Positions 24,706-34,301 of a DNA stretch of 64,000 nt are shown here, piece by piece. Made by a program: the position numbers and the translations under genes. The stretch is from Weeksellaceae bacterium (GTDB lineage Bacteria > Bacteroidota > Bacteroidia > Flavobacteriales > Weeksellaceae). Below the pieces are notes generated by a model. That model saw only the letters and a program-made list of their open reading frames with translations. It searched no databases and was not told the origin of the DNA. Positions within the stretch are counted from its first letter, which is position 1. Every line of letters starts with the position of its first letter. Where the stretch lies: assembly GCA_022013695.1 (NCBI GenBank), contig JAKLPS010000012.1:1-64000 (forward strand), written 5' to 3'.

Positions 24706-26949
24706 TCACAGGTTATTATTGATCGCATCGTTGGTCTTATCTACACCAAAACTTACGAAAACACCAACAAAAACAAAGGTGTTGACCGGCGGCCGAATTG
24801 CGCTTCTCGCCTCTCCATTTGCAGAATAATTGTAGCCATAGATATTTTTATTCCCCAGAATATTATTGATGCTAAGCACAAAAACAGTAAACGATTTGGC
24901 GTCCTTTTTGCCAACACTCGGCACATAATTGACGCTGAAGTTGAGACCGCTGTAATCCTTCAACCTGCCAGAATCTCGAATTTCATTGACAAAGATTTCA
25001 CCTTCCTTTTTGGCCGCAATATCGTAATAGGGCCTTCCTTTCGAATAGGTATAAGACAAGTTGAAACCTGTTTTCCAATCCAGTATAAACTTTTTAGCAA
25101 CAGCATTCAGCGTATGTTTGGACGCGAAACTGGGCGCTAAACTTAAGGGATAGTTTAAAAAATCTCTTTTGGAATCCAAATACGAATAAGTCAGCCAATA
25201 ATCGATGTCTTTGAAGGTCTTTTTGTCTCGCCAAAAGAGTTCGATTCCTTTCGCAAATCCTCCGCCGCTGCTATTTTGAGCAAAATGCGAGTATTGATTG
25301 TTGGGAGCCCCAGAAATATCGTCTGTGTAAGAAGCTGTTTTGAAGAGTTGACTATATGTCTTATAAAACGCTTCGAATCTCAAACTTCTTCCATCGGAAT
25401 TCTTCTGAACTTGGAAAATATAATGATCGGCCCTTTGAAAATCGAAATTGCCACCAATGAGATACTTACTTTCTGGGTTTTGATAAAAGATGCCGTACGC
25501 CAGCGAGCTGGTCCATTCTTTGGAAATCCTGTAAGCTAAGGCCACTCGCGGTGAGAGATTCCATCTGCCCAGATAAGATGAATGTTCTGTTCGGGCGCCT
25601 ATTTTTGCAGACAGATCATTGGTGAAGATCAAATCGGCTTCCGCAAAAGCAGACGTGATGAGGTCTTTATAATTCTTTTGGACGGCCCCATAATTCATGT
25701 CCTCATCAGAATTATTTGCTTCAAATCCTGCTCTCACTGTATTGATTCCCACTTTTCTTTCAACCACTAATTTTGCATTGATATAGTTTGAACTGCTGCT
25801 AATTTTTGTACAGTAAATTTCGACGCCATCCTTGATATTAGCGAAGTCCAGATTGCTGGTGTTGTAGGAATATGAAGTGCCAAGATTCACCAAATATTCA
25901 CCAAATTTTTCTCTGTAAGACAGATTATGAAAAGTGTTCTTCCCCGTCAAGCCCACTTGATTGCGGTCGTAATTTTCCTCCAGACTTTTTGATCCAACGG
26001 ACATTTCATTTTCATCCACACTTCCGTAATATTTGATGAAACCGCCTTTTTTTGTTCTGATTCTAAAATTGCCATCGAAGCCATAACCGCGCGGAAACTT
26101 CCCAAAATCTGTATTAAAATTGAGCAGATTTCCCATCAATCCAAGATTAGAATAACTGCCAGCTACGCCCCAGGAAGCTGTTTTTGGACGATTTAGTTTT
26201 TGATAATTACCGCTGATGAAGATGGGAGAAACACCAAAATCAAAAGATGTAGTATCCGGAAGATCGACGCTTTCTAAAATCAAAACGGACGACAGGGCCT
26301 GGCCGTAAACCGCTGAATAGCCACCGCTTGAAAAAATATTTCCTTTAAAAAGCGAGGTATTAAATCGGTCTTGACCTGCGATTCCCGGCACCGAATTGGT
26401 GAAATATTTGTTAATAAGGTTCCCATCCATAAAGATTTTGGTTTCGGTTCCCGTTCCGCCTCTTACGAATAATCCCTCGCTCTCGCCCACTTTCTGAACG
26501 CCCGGCAAATATCCCAAAGCAGTAGAAATCTGCCCATTGGCTCCAGCTGTCGTGTAAATATCCAGCGGCGTAAGCAATGTCGCTGCTCTTTTCTTGTCAC
26601 TCGCTTCGATGCTTCCTGCAGTGATTACGACGGCGTTGATCTCGTTGATCTGAGCTTTCAAAAGGGCTGCAACGAAAATATTTTTGCCCTCCAGCTTCAC
26701 GGGAATTTCCACTTCCTCATAATCGGCACCCGAAAAAACCAAAATTTTACCTCCGGATTCTGCTGTTGAAAATGAATAATTGCCTTTATCGTCGGTGGTT
26801 GCGCCGTCGTAGGTGTCTTTCAATGTAACGTTGATGTCTTTCAGGGCTTTGTTCTTGAATCTTACTTGGCCAGAAACTGTGATCTGTGACCAAACACTTA
26901 TACTGATCAAAAAAGCTAATAATAGTAATATCCTTAGTTGCGTCATCAT
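24706..26949 (-). CDS. TonB-dependent outer-membrane receptor
   Basis: This is an energised outer-membrane importer of about 747 residues. After a signal peptide (LLLLAFLISISVWSQ) come a carboxypeptidase-regulatory-like domain (ITVSGQVRFKNKALKDINVT, about 25-105), a plug domain (GYLPGVQKVGESEGLFVRGG, about 110-230) and a beta-barrel with many aromatic strand ends. No SusD partner lies beside it, so a siderophore, metal or peptide is as likely a substrate as a glycan. The start is one of two adjacent ATGs at 26944-26949, since the -7 box is at 26965-26972. Confidence 0.92.
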   Translation of the reverse strand: MMTQLRILLLLAFLISISVWSQITVSGQVRFKNKALKDINVTLKDTYDGATTDDKGNYSFSTAESGGKILVFSGADYEEVEIPVKLEGKNIFVAALLKAQINEINAVVITAGSIEASDKKRAATLLTPLDIYTTAGANGQISTALGYLPGVQKVGESEGLFVRGGTGTETKIFMDGNLINKYFTNSVPGIAGQDRFNTSLFKGNIFSSGGYSAVYGQALSSVLILESVDLPDTTSFDFGVSPIFISGNYQKLNRPKTASWGVAGSYSNLGLMGNLLNFNTDFGKFPRGYGFDGNFRIRTKKGGFIKYYGSVDENEMSVGSKSLEENYDRNQVGLTGKNTFHNLSYREKFGEYLVNLGTSYSYNTSNLDFANIKDGVEIYCTKISSSSNYINAKLVVERKVGINTVRAGFEANNSDEDMNYGAVQKNYKDLITSAFAEADLIFTNDLSAKIGARTEHSSYLGRWNLSPRVALAYRISKEWTSSLAYGIFYQNPESKYLIGGNFDFQRADHYIFQVQKNSDGRSLRFEAFYKTYSQLFKTASYTDDISGAPNNQYSHFAQNSSGGGFAKGIELFWRDKKTFKDIDYWLTYSYLDSKRDFLNYPLSLAPSFASKHTLNAVAKKFILDWKTGFNLSYTYSKGRPYYDIAAKKEGEIFVNEIRDSGRLKDYSGLNFSVNYVPSVGKKDAKSFTVFVLSINNILGNKNIYGYNYSANGEARSAIRPPVNTFVFVGVFVSFGVDKTNDAINNNL

Positions 26950-26964
26950 CCTTTTAATTTTGTC

Positions 26965-26972
26965 CAAAGATA
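26965..26972 (-). promoter_or_regulatory. putative -7 element of the TonB receptor gene
   Basis: On the minus strand this reads TATCTTTG, exact TAnnTTTG, 15 bases upstream of the first ATG. No well-spaced -33 TTTG is seen. Confidence 0.45.
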
Positions 26973-27074
26973 TAGAGCCCCATTTTTAAACTAAATTTAA
27001 ACTGACTGAATTGTAATTTTTAACCGCCGAACCGTCATTAAGGTTTCACTACAGACTATTTATCATATTGGCTT

Positions 27075-27082
27075 TAAATTTG
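27075..27082 (+). promoter_or_regulatory. putative -7 element of the Cu/Zn SOD gene
   Basis: TAAATTTG matches TAnnTTTG and lies 92 bases before the sod ATG, giving a leader of about 85 bases. No -33 TTTG is visible, so this is a weak call. Confidence 0.35.
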
Positions 27083-27174
27083 TTACACCGAAACTATATT
27101 ATTAAACCGTAGATACCAAGCGTTTCCGAAACTTATAAAGTAAAGACTTAACTTCTCAAACAAATAAAATTATT

Positions 27175-27675
27175 ATGAAAAATTTATTACTCATCGCTAT
27201 TGCCGGGCTTACTTTGGCGTCTTGCAAAACCGTTTCAAAACAATACACCATCCGTCCAAAATCTCATACCGAAACCCAAGGAACGGCTGATTTCACTCAG
27301 AAAAAGGGCAAAGTAGAAATGGATCTCAGCGTCTTCAAACTGTCGCCAGGTCTGCACGCCGTTCACATCCACGAATTTGGAGATTGTAGCGCCACAGACG
27401 CTTCATCTGCTGGCGGACACTGGAATCCCTCCAAAGATGAGCACGGAAAATGGGACACCGAACATTTCCATATGGGGGATATTGGAAACATCGAAGCTAA
27501 AAAAGATGGAACAGCGCGTCTGATTTTCAGCACAGATAAATGGTGTTTGGGCTGTGACGATCCGTCAAAAAACATCATCGGAAAAGCAGTCGTCATCCAC
27601 GCCGGCGTTGATGATTTTCATACGCAACCTACTGGAAATGCCGGCGGACGCGTAGGATGTATCGAAATTAAATAG
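27175..27675 (+). CDS. sodC: Cu/Zn superoxide dismutase, lipoprotein
   Basis: SodC turns superoxide into oxygen and hydrogen peroxide in the envelope. The 166-residue protein starts with a lipoprotein signal whose lipobox is LASC (Cys17), so it is membrane-anchored. Metal ligands are visible in HAVHIHEFGDCS (two Cu His), GGHWNP (bridging His), the HFHMGD segment (Zn) and IHAGVDDFHTQPTG with GGRVGC (Cu His, active-site Arg and disulphide Cys). It stands alone, divergent from the TonB receptor. Confidence 0.95.
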   Translation: MKNLLLIAIAGLTLASCKTVSKQYTIRPKSHTETQGTADFTQKKGKVEMDLSVFKLSPGLHAVHIHEFGDCSATDASSAGGHWNPSKDEHGKWDTEHFHMGDIGNIEAKKDGTARLIFSTDKWCLGCDDPSKNIIGKAVVIHAGVDDFHTQPTGNAGGRVGCIEIK

Positions 27676-27696
27676 AATCCACAAGTACATCTATTC

Positions 27697-28065
27697 TTAT
27701 ATTTCAAAACTTTGGAAAGCATCTTTGATATGATGGATTTCCAAAGTTTTTTGTTTGTTCGGAAGAACTGAAATGATATCAAATCTAACTTCTTTATCAA
27801 TATTATTTTCTTCTATATAATAATTGGCCGCAGCCACTAATAATTTGATTTTCTTTTTGTTAACTGCTTCTTGAGGTTCCAAAAAAGCATCTGTGTGGCG
27901 GGCTTTGACCTCTACAATGATGATTTGATTTTGATATTCTGCGATGATATCAACTTCAGATTTTAGGTAGCGGAAATTCCTGACAAGAATTTTATAATTA
28001 GCCTTAACCAAAAAATCAACCGCAAGGTCTTCTGCTACTTTCCCAAACTCGTTGTGGTCTGCCAT
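27697..28065 (-). CDS. yraN: YraN family (UPF0102) putative endonuclease
   Basis: The 122-residue protein matches the UPF0102/YraN family, which has a small PD-(D/E)xK nuclease fold. FGKVAEDLAVDFLVKANYKI is followed by NFRYLKSEVDIIAEYQ with the catalytic Glu-x-Asp, and IIIVEVKAR with the ExK. Its cellular role is not established. It lies between sodC (convergent) and an LD-carboxypeptidase gene on the same strand. Confidence 0.92.
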   Translation of the reverse strand: MADHNEFGKVAEDLAVDFLVKANYKILVRNFRYLKSEVDIIAEYQNQIIIVEVKARHTDAFLEPQEAVNKKKIKLLVAAANYYIEENNIDKEVRFDIISVLPNKQKTLEIHHIKDAFQSFEI

Positions 28066-28084
28066 ATTTATAGTTGATAAATGA

Positions 28085-29014
28085 TCAAATTTTTATCACC
28101 ACTTTCCCGCCGACAGACATTTTAATTTCTGAACCGATAATCAAAGGTCGGTTGTCAAAAATATGGCCGTTGGGAAAGTTGAAGGCGGTTGGAAAATCGT
28201 ATTTTGAAACTCTTTCTGCAATCAATTGGTTTACAAAAGGATCGAAAGATTGGTCATAGTTTTCATTTTCATTTTCTTTGCCCATACTGGTCATGCCGCC
28301 CACGATGAGTCCTTTGATTTTTTTGAAAACACCGGCTAATTCGAGACTCATAATCATTCGGTCCATCGCATAAAAATTCTCACCAATGTCTTCTATGAAT
28401 AAAATTTTATCCTTAAAATCGAAAGAATATTGGGTTCCCAAAAGCGCATAAATCAAGGCGAGATTGCCACCCACCAAAATGCCTGCGGTCTCTCCTTCTC
28501 TATTAAAATCCGTGGACTCAATTGTGTAATTCGGATATTTTTCTTTTAGAATATCAAAAATTAATTCATAACTTTTTTCCGTTACACCGAAGATAGCCTT
28601 TTTAATTGTTTGGCCGTGGATCGATGCAAAGCCTTTTTGGAGCAAATAACTTTGGATCACCGTATTATCCGAATATCCGATATACCATTTTGGGGTGTTT
28701 ATAAACTCAGAAAGGTCAAGATGTTGAATCAAATGCTGGCAGCCATAGCCACCTCTCGAAGCCCAAATCGCCGAAATATCGGGGTCGTTTAGCGCCCAGT
28801 TAATATCCTTAATCCGTTGTTTTTCGGTTCCTGCAAACGAATATCCATTTTGATAATTTGCATAGACATTTTCACCCAAAACCGCATCATAGCCTTTGCT
28901 TTGGATTAAGGCTAAAGTATTCTCCAACTGAGCAACCTCCACAGAGCCGGCGGGCGAAATGATGGCGATGCTGTCTCCCTTTTTTAACGGTTTTGGGAAA
29001 GTGATTTCTTGCAT
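28085..29014 (-). CDS. LD-carboxypeptidase (peptidase S66)
   Basis: S66 peptidases remove the terminal D-Ala from tetrapeptide stems during murein recycling. The 309-residue protein has the N-terminal PKPLKKGDSIAIISPAG start, the catalytic Ser in IGYSDNT (near residue 118) and a late His in NFPNGHIFDN. No signal peptide is present, so it acts in the cytoplasm. It is 19 bases upstream of yraN and probably co-transcribed. Confidence 0.92.
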   Translation of the reverse strand: MQEITFPKPLKKGDSIAIISPAGSVEVAQLENTLALIQSKGYDAVLGENVYANYQNGYSFAGTEKQRIKDINWALNDPDISAIWASRGGYGCQHLIQHLDLSEFINTPKWYIGYSDNTVIQSYLLQKGFASIHGQTIKKAIFGVTEKSYELIFDILKEKYPNYTIESTDFNREGETAGILVGGNLALIYALLGTQYSFDFKDKILFIEDIGENFYAMDRMIMSLELAGVFKKIKGLIVGGMTSMGKENENENYDQSFDPFVNQLIAERVSKYDFPTAFNFPNGHIFDNRPLIIGSEIKMSVGGKVVIKI

Positions 29015-29106
29015 TTATTTATAATTAACTTGCGTTTTTTCCACCTTAGCCTGTACAAAAATCTTGACTGATGCGCTTTGAGATTGCAGATTGCCTTCCG
29101 AAAAAA

Positions 29107-29784
29107 CTACTTCACCTTGGGAGTTTGGTTTTCTGCCTTCTCCAGTTTCTCTTCAAATTTATTGAATTTTTTGAAACTTTGGAGGAAAATAAAAATGCTA
29201 AACATCACCAGAATGCATCCCACACCTTTTCTGATCTTATTTGCAATCCTTTGATTCAATCTATTATGAAAAGGTTTCGCTAATATAATTTTGGTCATAT
29301 CTATGAGCAAATAAGTGCCGATGACGATGGCAATATAAAGCGTAAAATCCTCTACTTTTGGATAGGCATTTCTCACGGAAATGACCGTTACCAACCAAAA
29401 AAGAACGACGCCAATATTAAGCAAATTGAGCAGAAATCCGTTGAGGAATGTCTTGGTATAATTCTGATCGATGAGTCTTTCCTCGCCTTCGATGTGCATT
29501 TTGGTGCGGCTTAGAAGCATATAAGTGGCATAAATGAGAATCAAAAAAGCGGAAATGCGGTAGAACCCGGGATGCTGATCGATAAGGCTAACCAAGTCTG
29601 CACTTGCGTAGTAACTGATGACGATGCAGAGAATATCTGCGGAAACCACTCCCAGATCCAGAGCAATCGCGTGTCTTGGTCCTCTCGAAAAGCTGGTTTC
29701 TATGAGCAGGAAAAATATCGGCCCGATGAAAACCAAACTAAGCATAATTCCCAAACCGACTGCGTATAAAATGAGTTCTAACAT
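29107..29784 (-). CDS. LysE family amino-acid exporter
   Basis: The 225-residue protein has about six membrane helices. The N-terminal pattern GLGIMLSLVFIGPIFFLLIE followed by SFSRGPRHAIALDLGVVSAD is typical of the LysE/RhtB superfamily. It probably exports an amino acid or related small molecule; the substrate is not shown. The C-terminus (KKFNKFEEKLEKAENQ) is charged and cytoplasmic. The start is the ATG at 29784. Confidence 0.85.
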   Translation of the reverse strand: MLELILYAVGLGIMLSLVFIGPIFFLLIETSFSRGPRHAIALDLGVVSADILCIVISYYASADLVSLIDQHPGFYRISAFLILIYATYMLLSRTKMHIEGEERLIDQNYTKTFLNGFLLNLLNIGVVLFWLVTVISVRNAYPKVEDFTLYIAIVIGTYLLIDMTKIILAKPFHNRLNQRIANKIRKGVGCILVMFSIFIFLQSFKKFNKFEEKLEKAENQTPKVK

Positions 29785-29871
29785 TCTTAGTTTTTTTGTA
29801 AAAAGCAAAATGTATCTCGATAAAAGATGGAAGCAAAATTACATTTTACTTTTTACATGCTTCTAATATTC

Positions 29872-32022
29872 TTAGTCAACAATTTTGAAGTCGAGTTGTT
29901 TTGCAACCAGATTTGCTTTCACCACTTTGATTTTCACCACGTCTCCAAGTTGGAAAGCGTTGCCCGTTCTAGAACCGATGATGGCGTAATTCTTCGCGTC
30001 TAGAGAGTAGGAATCATCCACCAAATCTCGCAGTTTAATCATTCCTTCGGCTCCATTTTCGGGTATTGCTACCCAGAAACCATATTCTGCAACACCCGAG
30101 ATGACGCCTGTAAAAACTTCGCCCACGTGATCCTCCATAAACTTCACTTGCATAAATTTGATGCTTTCGCGTTCTGCTTCGGCGGCGACACGCTCCATCG
30201 CAGAGCAATGCTTCGCTTGGGCTTCCACTTCTTCTTTGTTTGGCGACTTGCCGCCATCCAGATAATGCTGAAGCAAGCGGTGCGCAATCAAATCGGGATA
30301 ACGCCGAATGGGCGATGTAAAATGGGAATAATACTCAAATCCAAGTCCATAATGACCAATGGGGTCTGTGGAGTAGATGGCCTTGCTCATACTTCTCATA
30401 GCCAAGGTTTCAATCATATTTTCCTCGCCTTTTCCTTTGACATCTGTCAATAATTTGTTCAAAGACTGGGCGACTGTTTGGGTATTGGCCAAATCCATTT
30501 TGTAACCAAAAGTTCCCACAAAATCTCTTAACGAGATTAACTTTGCCGGATCGGGATCATCGTGAATTCTATATATGAAAGTATTATCTGTTGGTTCTTT
30601 TCTTTTATTTAAAGAGATAAATTCGGATACTTTTCTGTTGGCTAATAGCATAAATTCCTCAATCAGATGGTTGGAATCTTTGCTGACTTTGAAGTAAACG
30701 CCAATTGGCTTGCTGTTTTCATCAAGGTTGAATCTTACCTCACTTCTATCAAAAGTGATGGCGCCATTGTTGATTCTTTCGGCTCTCATTATTCTGGCCA
30801 ACTGATTAAGTTGGAGAATCTCTTCGGTCAAATCGCCTTCTTGGGTTTCGATTCTTTCCTGCGCTTCTTCGTAGGAGAATCTCCTGTCGGAATGGATGAC
30901 CGTTCGGCCAAACCATTGTTTATGGATTTTGGCCTCATCATCTAGTTCAAAAACGGCTGAGAAGGTGAATTTGTCTTCATTGGGGCGCAGGGAGCAAACA
31001 TCATTACTCAAAACCTCGGGAAGCATCGGCACGACTCTGTCCACGAGATAAACAGAGGTTGCTCTTTGGTAGGCTTCTCCGTCCAAGATGGTGCCTGGTT
31101 TTACGTAATGCGAAACGTCTGCGATATGAACGCCTATTTGCCAAAGCCCATTTTCTAATTTTTGGATTGACAGGGCATCATCAAAATCTTTTGCATCTTT
31201 CGGATCAATTGTGAAGGTGCAGATATTTCGCATATCCCATCGCTTGGCGACTTCATCCTCACGGATGCTTCGATCGATGTGGTCTGCTTCGTGTTCCACT
31301 TCTGGTGGAAAACTGTAAGGCAAACCGTATTCTGCTAAAATCGAATGAATCTCGGTCTCGTGGTCGCCTGGTTTACCCAACACGGTAACAATTTCTCCTT
31401 CCGGATTTTTGCTTCCTGGTCGCCACTCGAGCATTTTTACGATCACTTTGTCACCGTCTTCTGCATTATTGAAATGATTTTTGGAAATAAACATATCCGT
31501 GTTCATCGTTTTCTTATCAAAAACCACAAATCCGAAATCCTTCTCTGCAATCTTTTGAAAAACGCCCACAAAGGTATCTTTGGCACGTTCCAAAACTTCT
31601 ACAACCGAGCCTTCTATTTTTTTACCTTTGAAATTGTAAGTGACCAAAAGCACTTTGTCGCCCTGCAAAGCGTCTTTGACGTTTTTCTGATGCACGAAGA
31701 TGTCATCTGGCATTCCTTCTACTTTTACATAAGCATTTCCCGATTGGTTAAAGTCTATGACACCGGTCAAAGTCCCTTCTATATTGAGATTGACAATATA
31801 TTTACCTTTTTCGGTTTCTTTGATTTTTTGAAGCGCCTGCAGTCTGTGAAGCGCCTGGATCACTTGCTCTCTTTGTCTTGGATTCTTGTAATCGATGCCA
31901 TCCGCAATCTGCTTGTAATTGTAGATTTTGGATGTTTTCTGATTCATAAAACGAAGGATTGTTCTTCCTAAATCCAGAAGTTTCTGTTCGTTTTTATGAG
32001 ATGTATTTTTTTTGTTGTTCAT
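29872..32022 (-). CDS. rnr: ribonuclease R
   Basis: RNase R is a processive 3'-5' exoribonuclease that degrades structured RNA. The 716-residue protein has an N-terminal winged-helix region, cold-shock domains (about 75-230), the RNB catalytic domain (TIDPKDAKDFDDALSI near residue 270 with the Asp cluster that binds magnesium) and a C-terminal S1 domain (VGEVFTGVISGVAEYGFWVA, about 635-715). A long open frame on the plus strand (31345-31971) is only its shadow. Confidence 0.95.
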   Translation of the reverse strand: MNNKKNTSHKNEQKLLDLGRTILRFMNQKTSKIYNYKQIADGIDYKNPRQREQVIQALHRLQALQKIKETEKGKYIVNLNIEGTLTGVIDFNQSGNAYVKVEGMPDDIFVHQKNVKDALQGDKVLLVTYNFKGKKIEGSVVEVLERAKDTFVGVFQKIAEKDFGFVVFDKKTMNTDMFISKNHFNNAEDGDKVIVKMLEWRPGSKNPEGEIVTVLGKPGDHETEIHSILAEYGLPYSFPPEVEHEADHIDRSIREDEVAKRWDMRNICTFTIDPKDAKDFDDALSIQKLENGLWQIGVHIADVSHYVKPGTILDGEAYQRATSVYLVDRVVPMLPEVLSNDVCSLRPNEDKFTFSAVFELDDEAKIHKQWFGRTVIHSDRRFSYEEAQERIETQEGDLTEEILQLNQLARIMRAERINNGAITFDRSEVRFNLDENSKPIGVYFKVSKDSNHLIEEFMLLANRKVSEFISLNKRKEPTDNTFIYRIHDDPDPAKLISLRDFVGTFGYKMDLANTQTVAQSLNKLLTDVKGKGEENMIETLAMRSMSKAIYSTDPIGHYGLGFEYYSHFTSPIRRYPDLIAHRLLQHYLDGGKSPNKEEVEAQAKHCSAMERVAAEAERESIKFMQVKFMEDHVGEVFTGVISGVAEYGFWVAIPENGAEGMIKLRDLVDDSYSLDAKNYAIIGSRTGNAFQLGDVVKIKVVKANLVAKQLDFKIVD

Positions 32023-32108
32023 TGTTTAAAAATTGATTAATATGTTTAAACTCATTTAAAAAAACTTTCAAACTTGCTTAAACTTATTTAAAACTTGTTT
32101 AGACTAAT

Positions 32109-33033
32109 TTATTTTTTGCGAGTCCAAGTTGCATATTCATTGCTTTCTATTTTTCCTTCCAGTCTAAGAGCAGCAAGAAAATTTGTTACCTTATTTCTTT
32201 TCTTGGAATCATTAAGAGCAGAAGATAATTTGGGAACGATAAGGTTATCTATATCTTTTCTTTTAGCTTTACCTGATTTTGAGATAAACTCTAGTATAAT
32301 TCCCTTAAAATGTTTATCGTCTAAACTGCGATTATGAATATATTCCGCTAAAAGTTCTTTATTTTCTGTTGGTTCTATAACATTGTAAGAAATATAATTA
32401 CTACCCTTCCTTCCTTCAATGAATTTTTTCTTTTTAAGATAATTGAATTCATTATCAGTCAGACTTTTTTTCTTCTGAACCTTATCTAGTATTAATGTAT
32501 CTTCTAGTGTAATCTCCGAATTTTTAATAAGTATTTTAGCAAAATCTTCATTTAATACCTTACCAATAATTGTAACTTTTACTTTATTATTTGATAAACA
32601 TCTCCTTTGTCATAGCTACTAAAGAATCTCCAATTCTTTGCCAAGCTTTTTTATGTGCATTAATCGGTTGTCTAAATGAATGCTTAGGTACTTTAATAAT
32701 CCAAACAGTTTTTGCTGTATCAGAAGTTATATATTCACTAATCTCCAAATTTTCAGATGAAAGATTTGTACAATGGCTAACTAATGCTAATTTGATATTT
32801 TCAACATTATAATTGTGAAAATTTTGTATATCTATTATTTCAAATGTCTTATCTTCTATTCCTATTACAATATTACCTCCCATATTAGAAACAGCGGATA
32901 CATAAGATATTAAATCATCTTTTTCGCTTCCGTTTATTGAATTTTTTAAGTTTTTAAATTCTTTCCATTCGCAATTTTCATTTTCTTTAGGAAAATTATT
33001 CTTCAAAAAAAGATGTAATTCGTTTTCAGTCAT
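32109..33033 (-). pseudogene. decayed AlbA_2 / RecG-like ATP-binding protein gene
   Basis: The first piece (33033-32587) gives 148 residues of a Schlafen AlbA_2 domain (ENCEWKEFKN near residue 20, VSNMGGNIVIGIEDK, ending QRIGDSLVAMTKEMFIK). After a TAA, a different frame from about 32590 down to TAA at 32109-32111 gives KVKVTIIGKVLNEDFAKIL and a winged-helix-like end (LTDNEFNYLKKKKFIEGRKG). This end is typical of the C-terminus of the same family. The middle, with the GHKL-like ATPase, is missing: roughly 250 residues, judged from the family. So this is an internal deletion with a frame change at the join. Confidence 0.7.
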
Positions 33034-33113
33034 AGAAACAGATAAAATATTAAATAAAGATAAAATAAAACAGGGTAGTTTTGGAAACCTTTAGTGTTAA
33101 TTTATGGTTTCGT

Positions 33114-33129
33114 GAGAAAGAACTTTCTC
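33114..33129. repeat. short perfect inverted repeat
   Basis: GAGAAAG at 33114-33120 and CTTTCTC at 33123-33129 are separated by AA; further pairing (TTTC and GAAA) lies just outside. It sits between the decayed AlbA_2 gene and the rpiB terminator. It may be an operator of the lost gene or a second terminator. Confidence 0.4.
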
Positions 33130-33165
33130 CGTGAAATGCGTTGCAAAGATATAACATTAATAATA

Positions 33166-33196
33166 AAGCCTGTAATCTTAGCAATTACAGGCTTTT
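33166..33196. terminator. terminator of rpiB
   Basis: AAGCCTGTAAT at 33166-33176 is the complement of ATTACAGGCTT at 33184-33194, with T runs outside the stem. It begins 5 bases past the rpiB stop codon. Confidence 0.7.
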
Positions 33197-33200
33197 TCGG

Positions 33201-33632
33201 TTAGCAAAATGCGATTTTATCAACTCTGTTCTGATGTCTGCCACCTTCGAAATCTGTGGTCAGGAATTGATCTACAATCTCAATGGCCAGCTCTTTAGAA
33301 ATGAATCTCGCGGGAATCGACATCATGTTGGCGTCGTTGTGTTGCCTTGCTAGACTTGCAATTTCAGGCATCCAGCAAAGGGCACATCTTATCTTTTGAT
33401 GTTTGTTTGCCGTAATTTGAACACCGTTTCCGCTTCCGCAGATCAAAATACCCAATTCATTTTCTCCATTTTCAACCGACTCGGCGGCCGGATGCACAAA
33501 ATCAGGGTAATCCACAGAATCGGTAGAGTGGGTTCCAAAATCCTGTACTTCATACTGGCCTTCTATATATTTCTTAATGAGTTCTTTATACTCAAAACCT
33601 GCGTGGTCAGAGGCTATAGCTATCTTTTTCAT
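33201..33632 (-). CDS. rpiB: ribose 5-phosphate isomerase B
   Basis: RpiB interconverts ribose 5-phosphate and ribulose 5-phosphate in the pentose phosphate pathway. The 143-residue protein has SDHAGFEYKELI at the N-terminus and the ILICGSGNGVQITANKH loop. The catalytic Cys of that loop sits at CGSGNG (residue 65). The late motif ARQHNDANMMSIPAR completes the site. It lies leftward of the large gap before pgk. Confidence 0.95.
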   Translation of the reverse strand: MKKIAIASDHAGFEYKELIKKYIEGQYEVQDFGTHSTDSVDYPDFVHPAAESVENGENELGILICGSGNGVQITANKHQKIRCALCWMPEIASLARQHNDANMMSIPARFISKELAIEIVDQFLTTDFEGGRHQNRVDKIAFC

Positions 33633-33649
33633 TATTTAAATTTTAGCGA

Positions 33650-34205
33650 TTTATGATGTTATAAAATTAACACTTATTAATTTAAAATGGGCACCATATT
33701 TTAATTTGATATTCAAATAATTCAATGATATCCTATAAAAATAATTACGATTACTCTGCTATTTTGAATAATAAATAAGCAACAACAATTAACATTGGTA
33801 ATATGATAATACAATGTTTAAAATTGAAAGAAAACCTGTTGATAACTTCTTTCAAATATTTGTTTTGACCAACGCCTATTTTTTGTAATGAACCCTTTTG
33901 TTACCAATACAATTCTTTTTTTCAAATTAGTTTTCATTCTGTTGAACAAGAATTATCCGCAGAAAGGTTTTCAATACAATTATCGAAAACATTTACAAAC
34001 AGTTGTTGATAAAATTCGTAATCAATTGATTATCAATCAAAAAGTAATGTTAGCAACCTGCTAATTAATACACAATTCTTGTGATGAAATAATTACAATT
34101 TATTTCTCCGCATACTCTCACGCTACAACAACATACGACACTATTACTTTTATTATTTAAAAAAAAATTGTTCTATACTGTTAAAATGTTTGTGGATTCT
34201 TTTTT
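33650..34205. other. candidate replication origin (oriC) region
   Basis: This 669-bp gap between rpiB and pgk is the longest gene-free, non-repetitive stretch in the window and is very A+T-rich. It holds four words like the DnaA box TTATCCACA: TGTTGATAA at 33837-33845 and 34004-34012, TTATCCGCA at 33953-33961 (each 8 of 9, counting both strands), and TGTGGATTC at 34191-34199 (7 of 9). An A/T run lies at 34149-34170. Two perfect parS sites lie 2.4 and 4.3 kb away. No dnaA gene is here, which is common for the phylum. The call is inference. Confidence 0.45.
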
Positions 34206-34214
34206 GAAATTAAA

Positions 34215-34246
34215 TTTCTGAAAGGCCATAATAAGTTTTAAATTTG
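34215..34246 (+). promoter_or_regulatory. putative pgk promoter
   Basis: TTTC at 34215-34218 (one mismatch to the -33 TTTG) is followed after 20 bases by TAAATTTG at 34239-34246, an exact -7 match. The leader to the pgk ATG is about 50 bases. Confidence 0.55.
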
Positions 34247-34301
34247 TGAAGTAAATAGTCCTAAATATTTTTTTTCGCACGCTAAGCATAAAATAAACGT
34301 A

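Noticed and set aside
31345-31971. 208-residue open frame on the plus strand
   Set aside because: Antisense to the RNase R gene, no motif, Phe/His-rich shadow composition.
33751-33896. Short open frame on the minus strand with a membrane-like end (LPMLIVVAYLLFKIAE)
   Set aside because: No ATG, only a possible TTG, and it overlaps a DnaA-box-like word; too short to call, could be a gene remnant.
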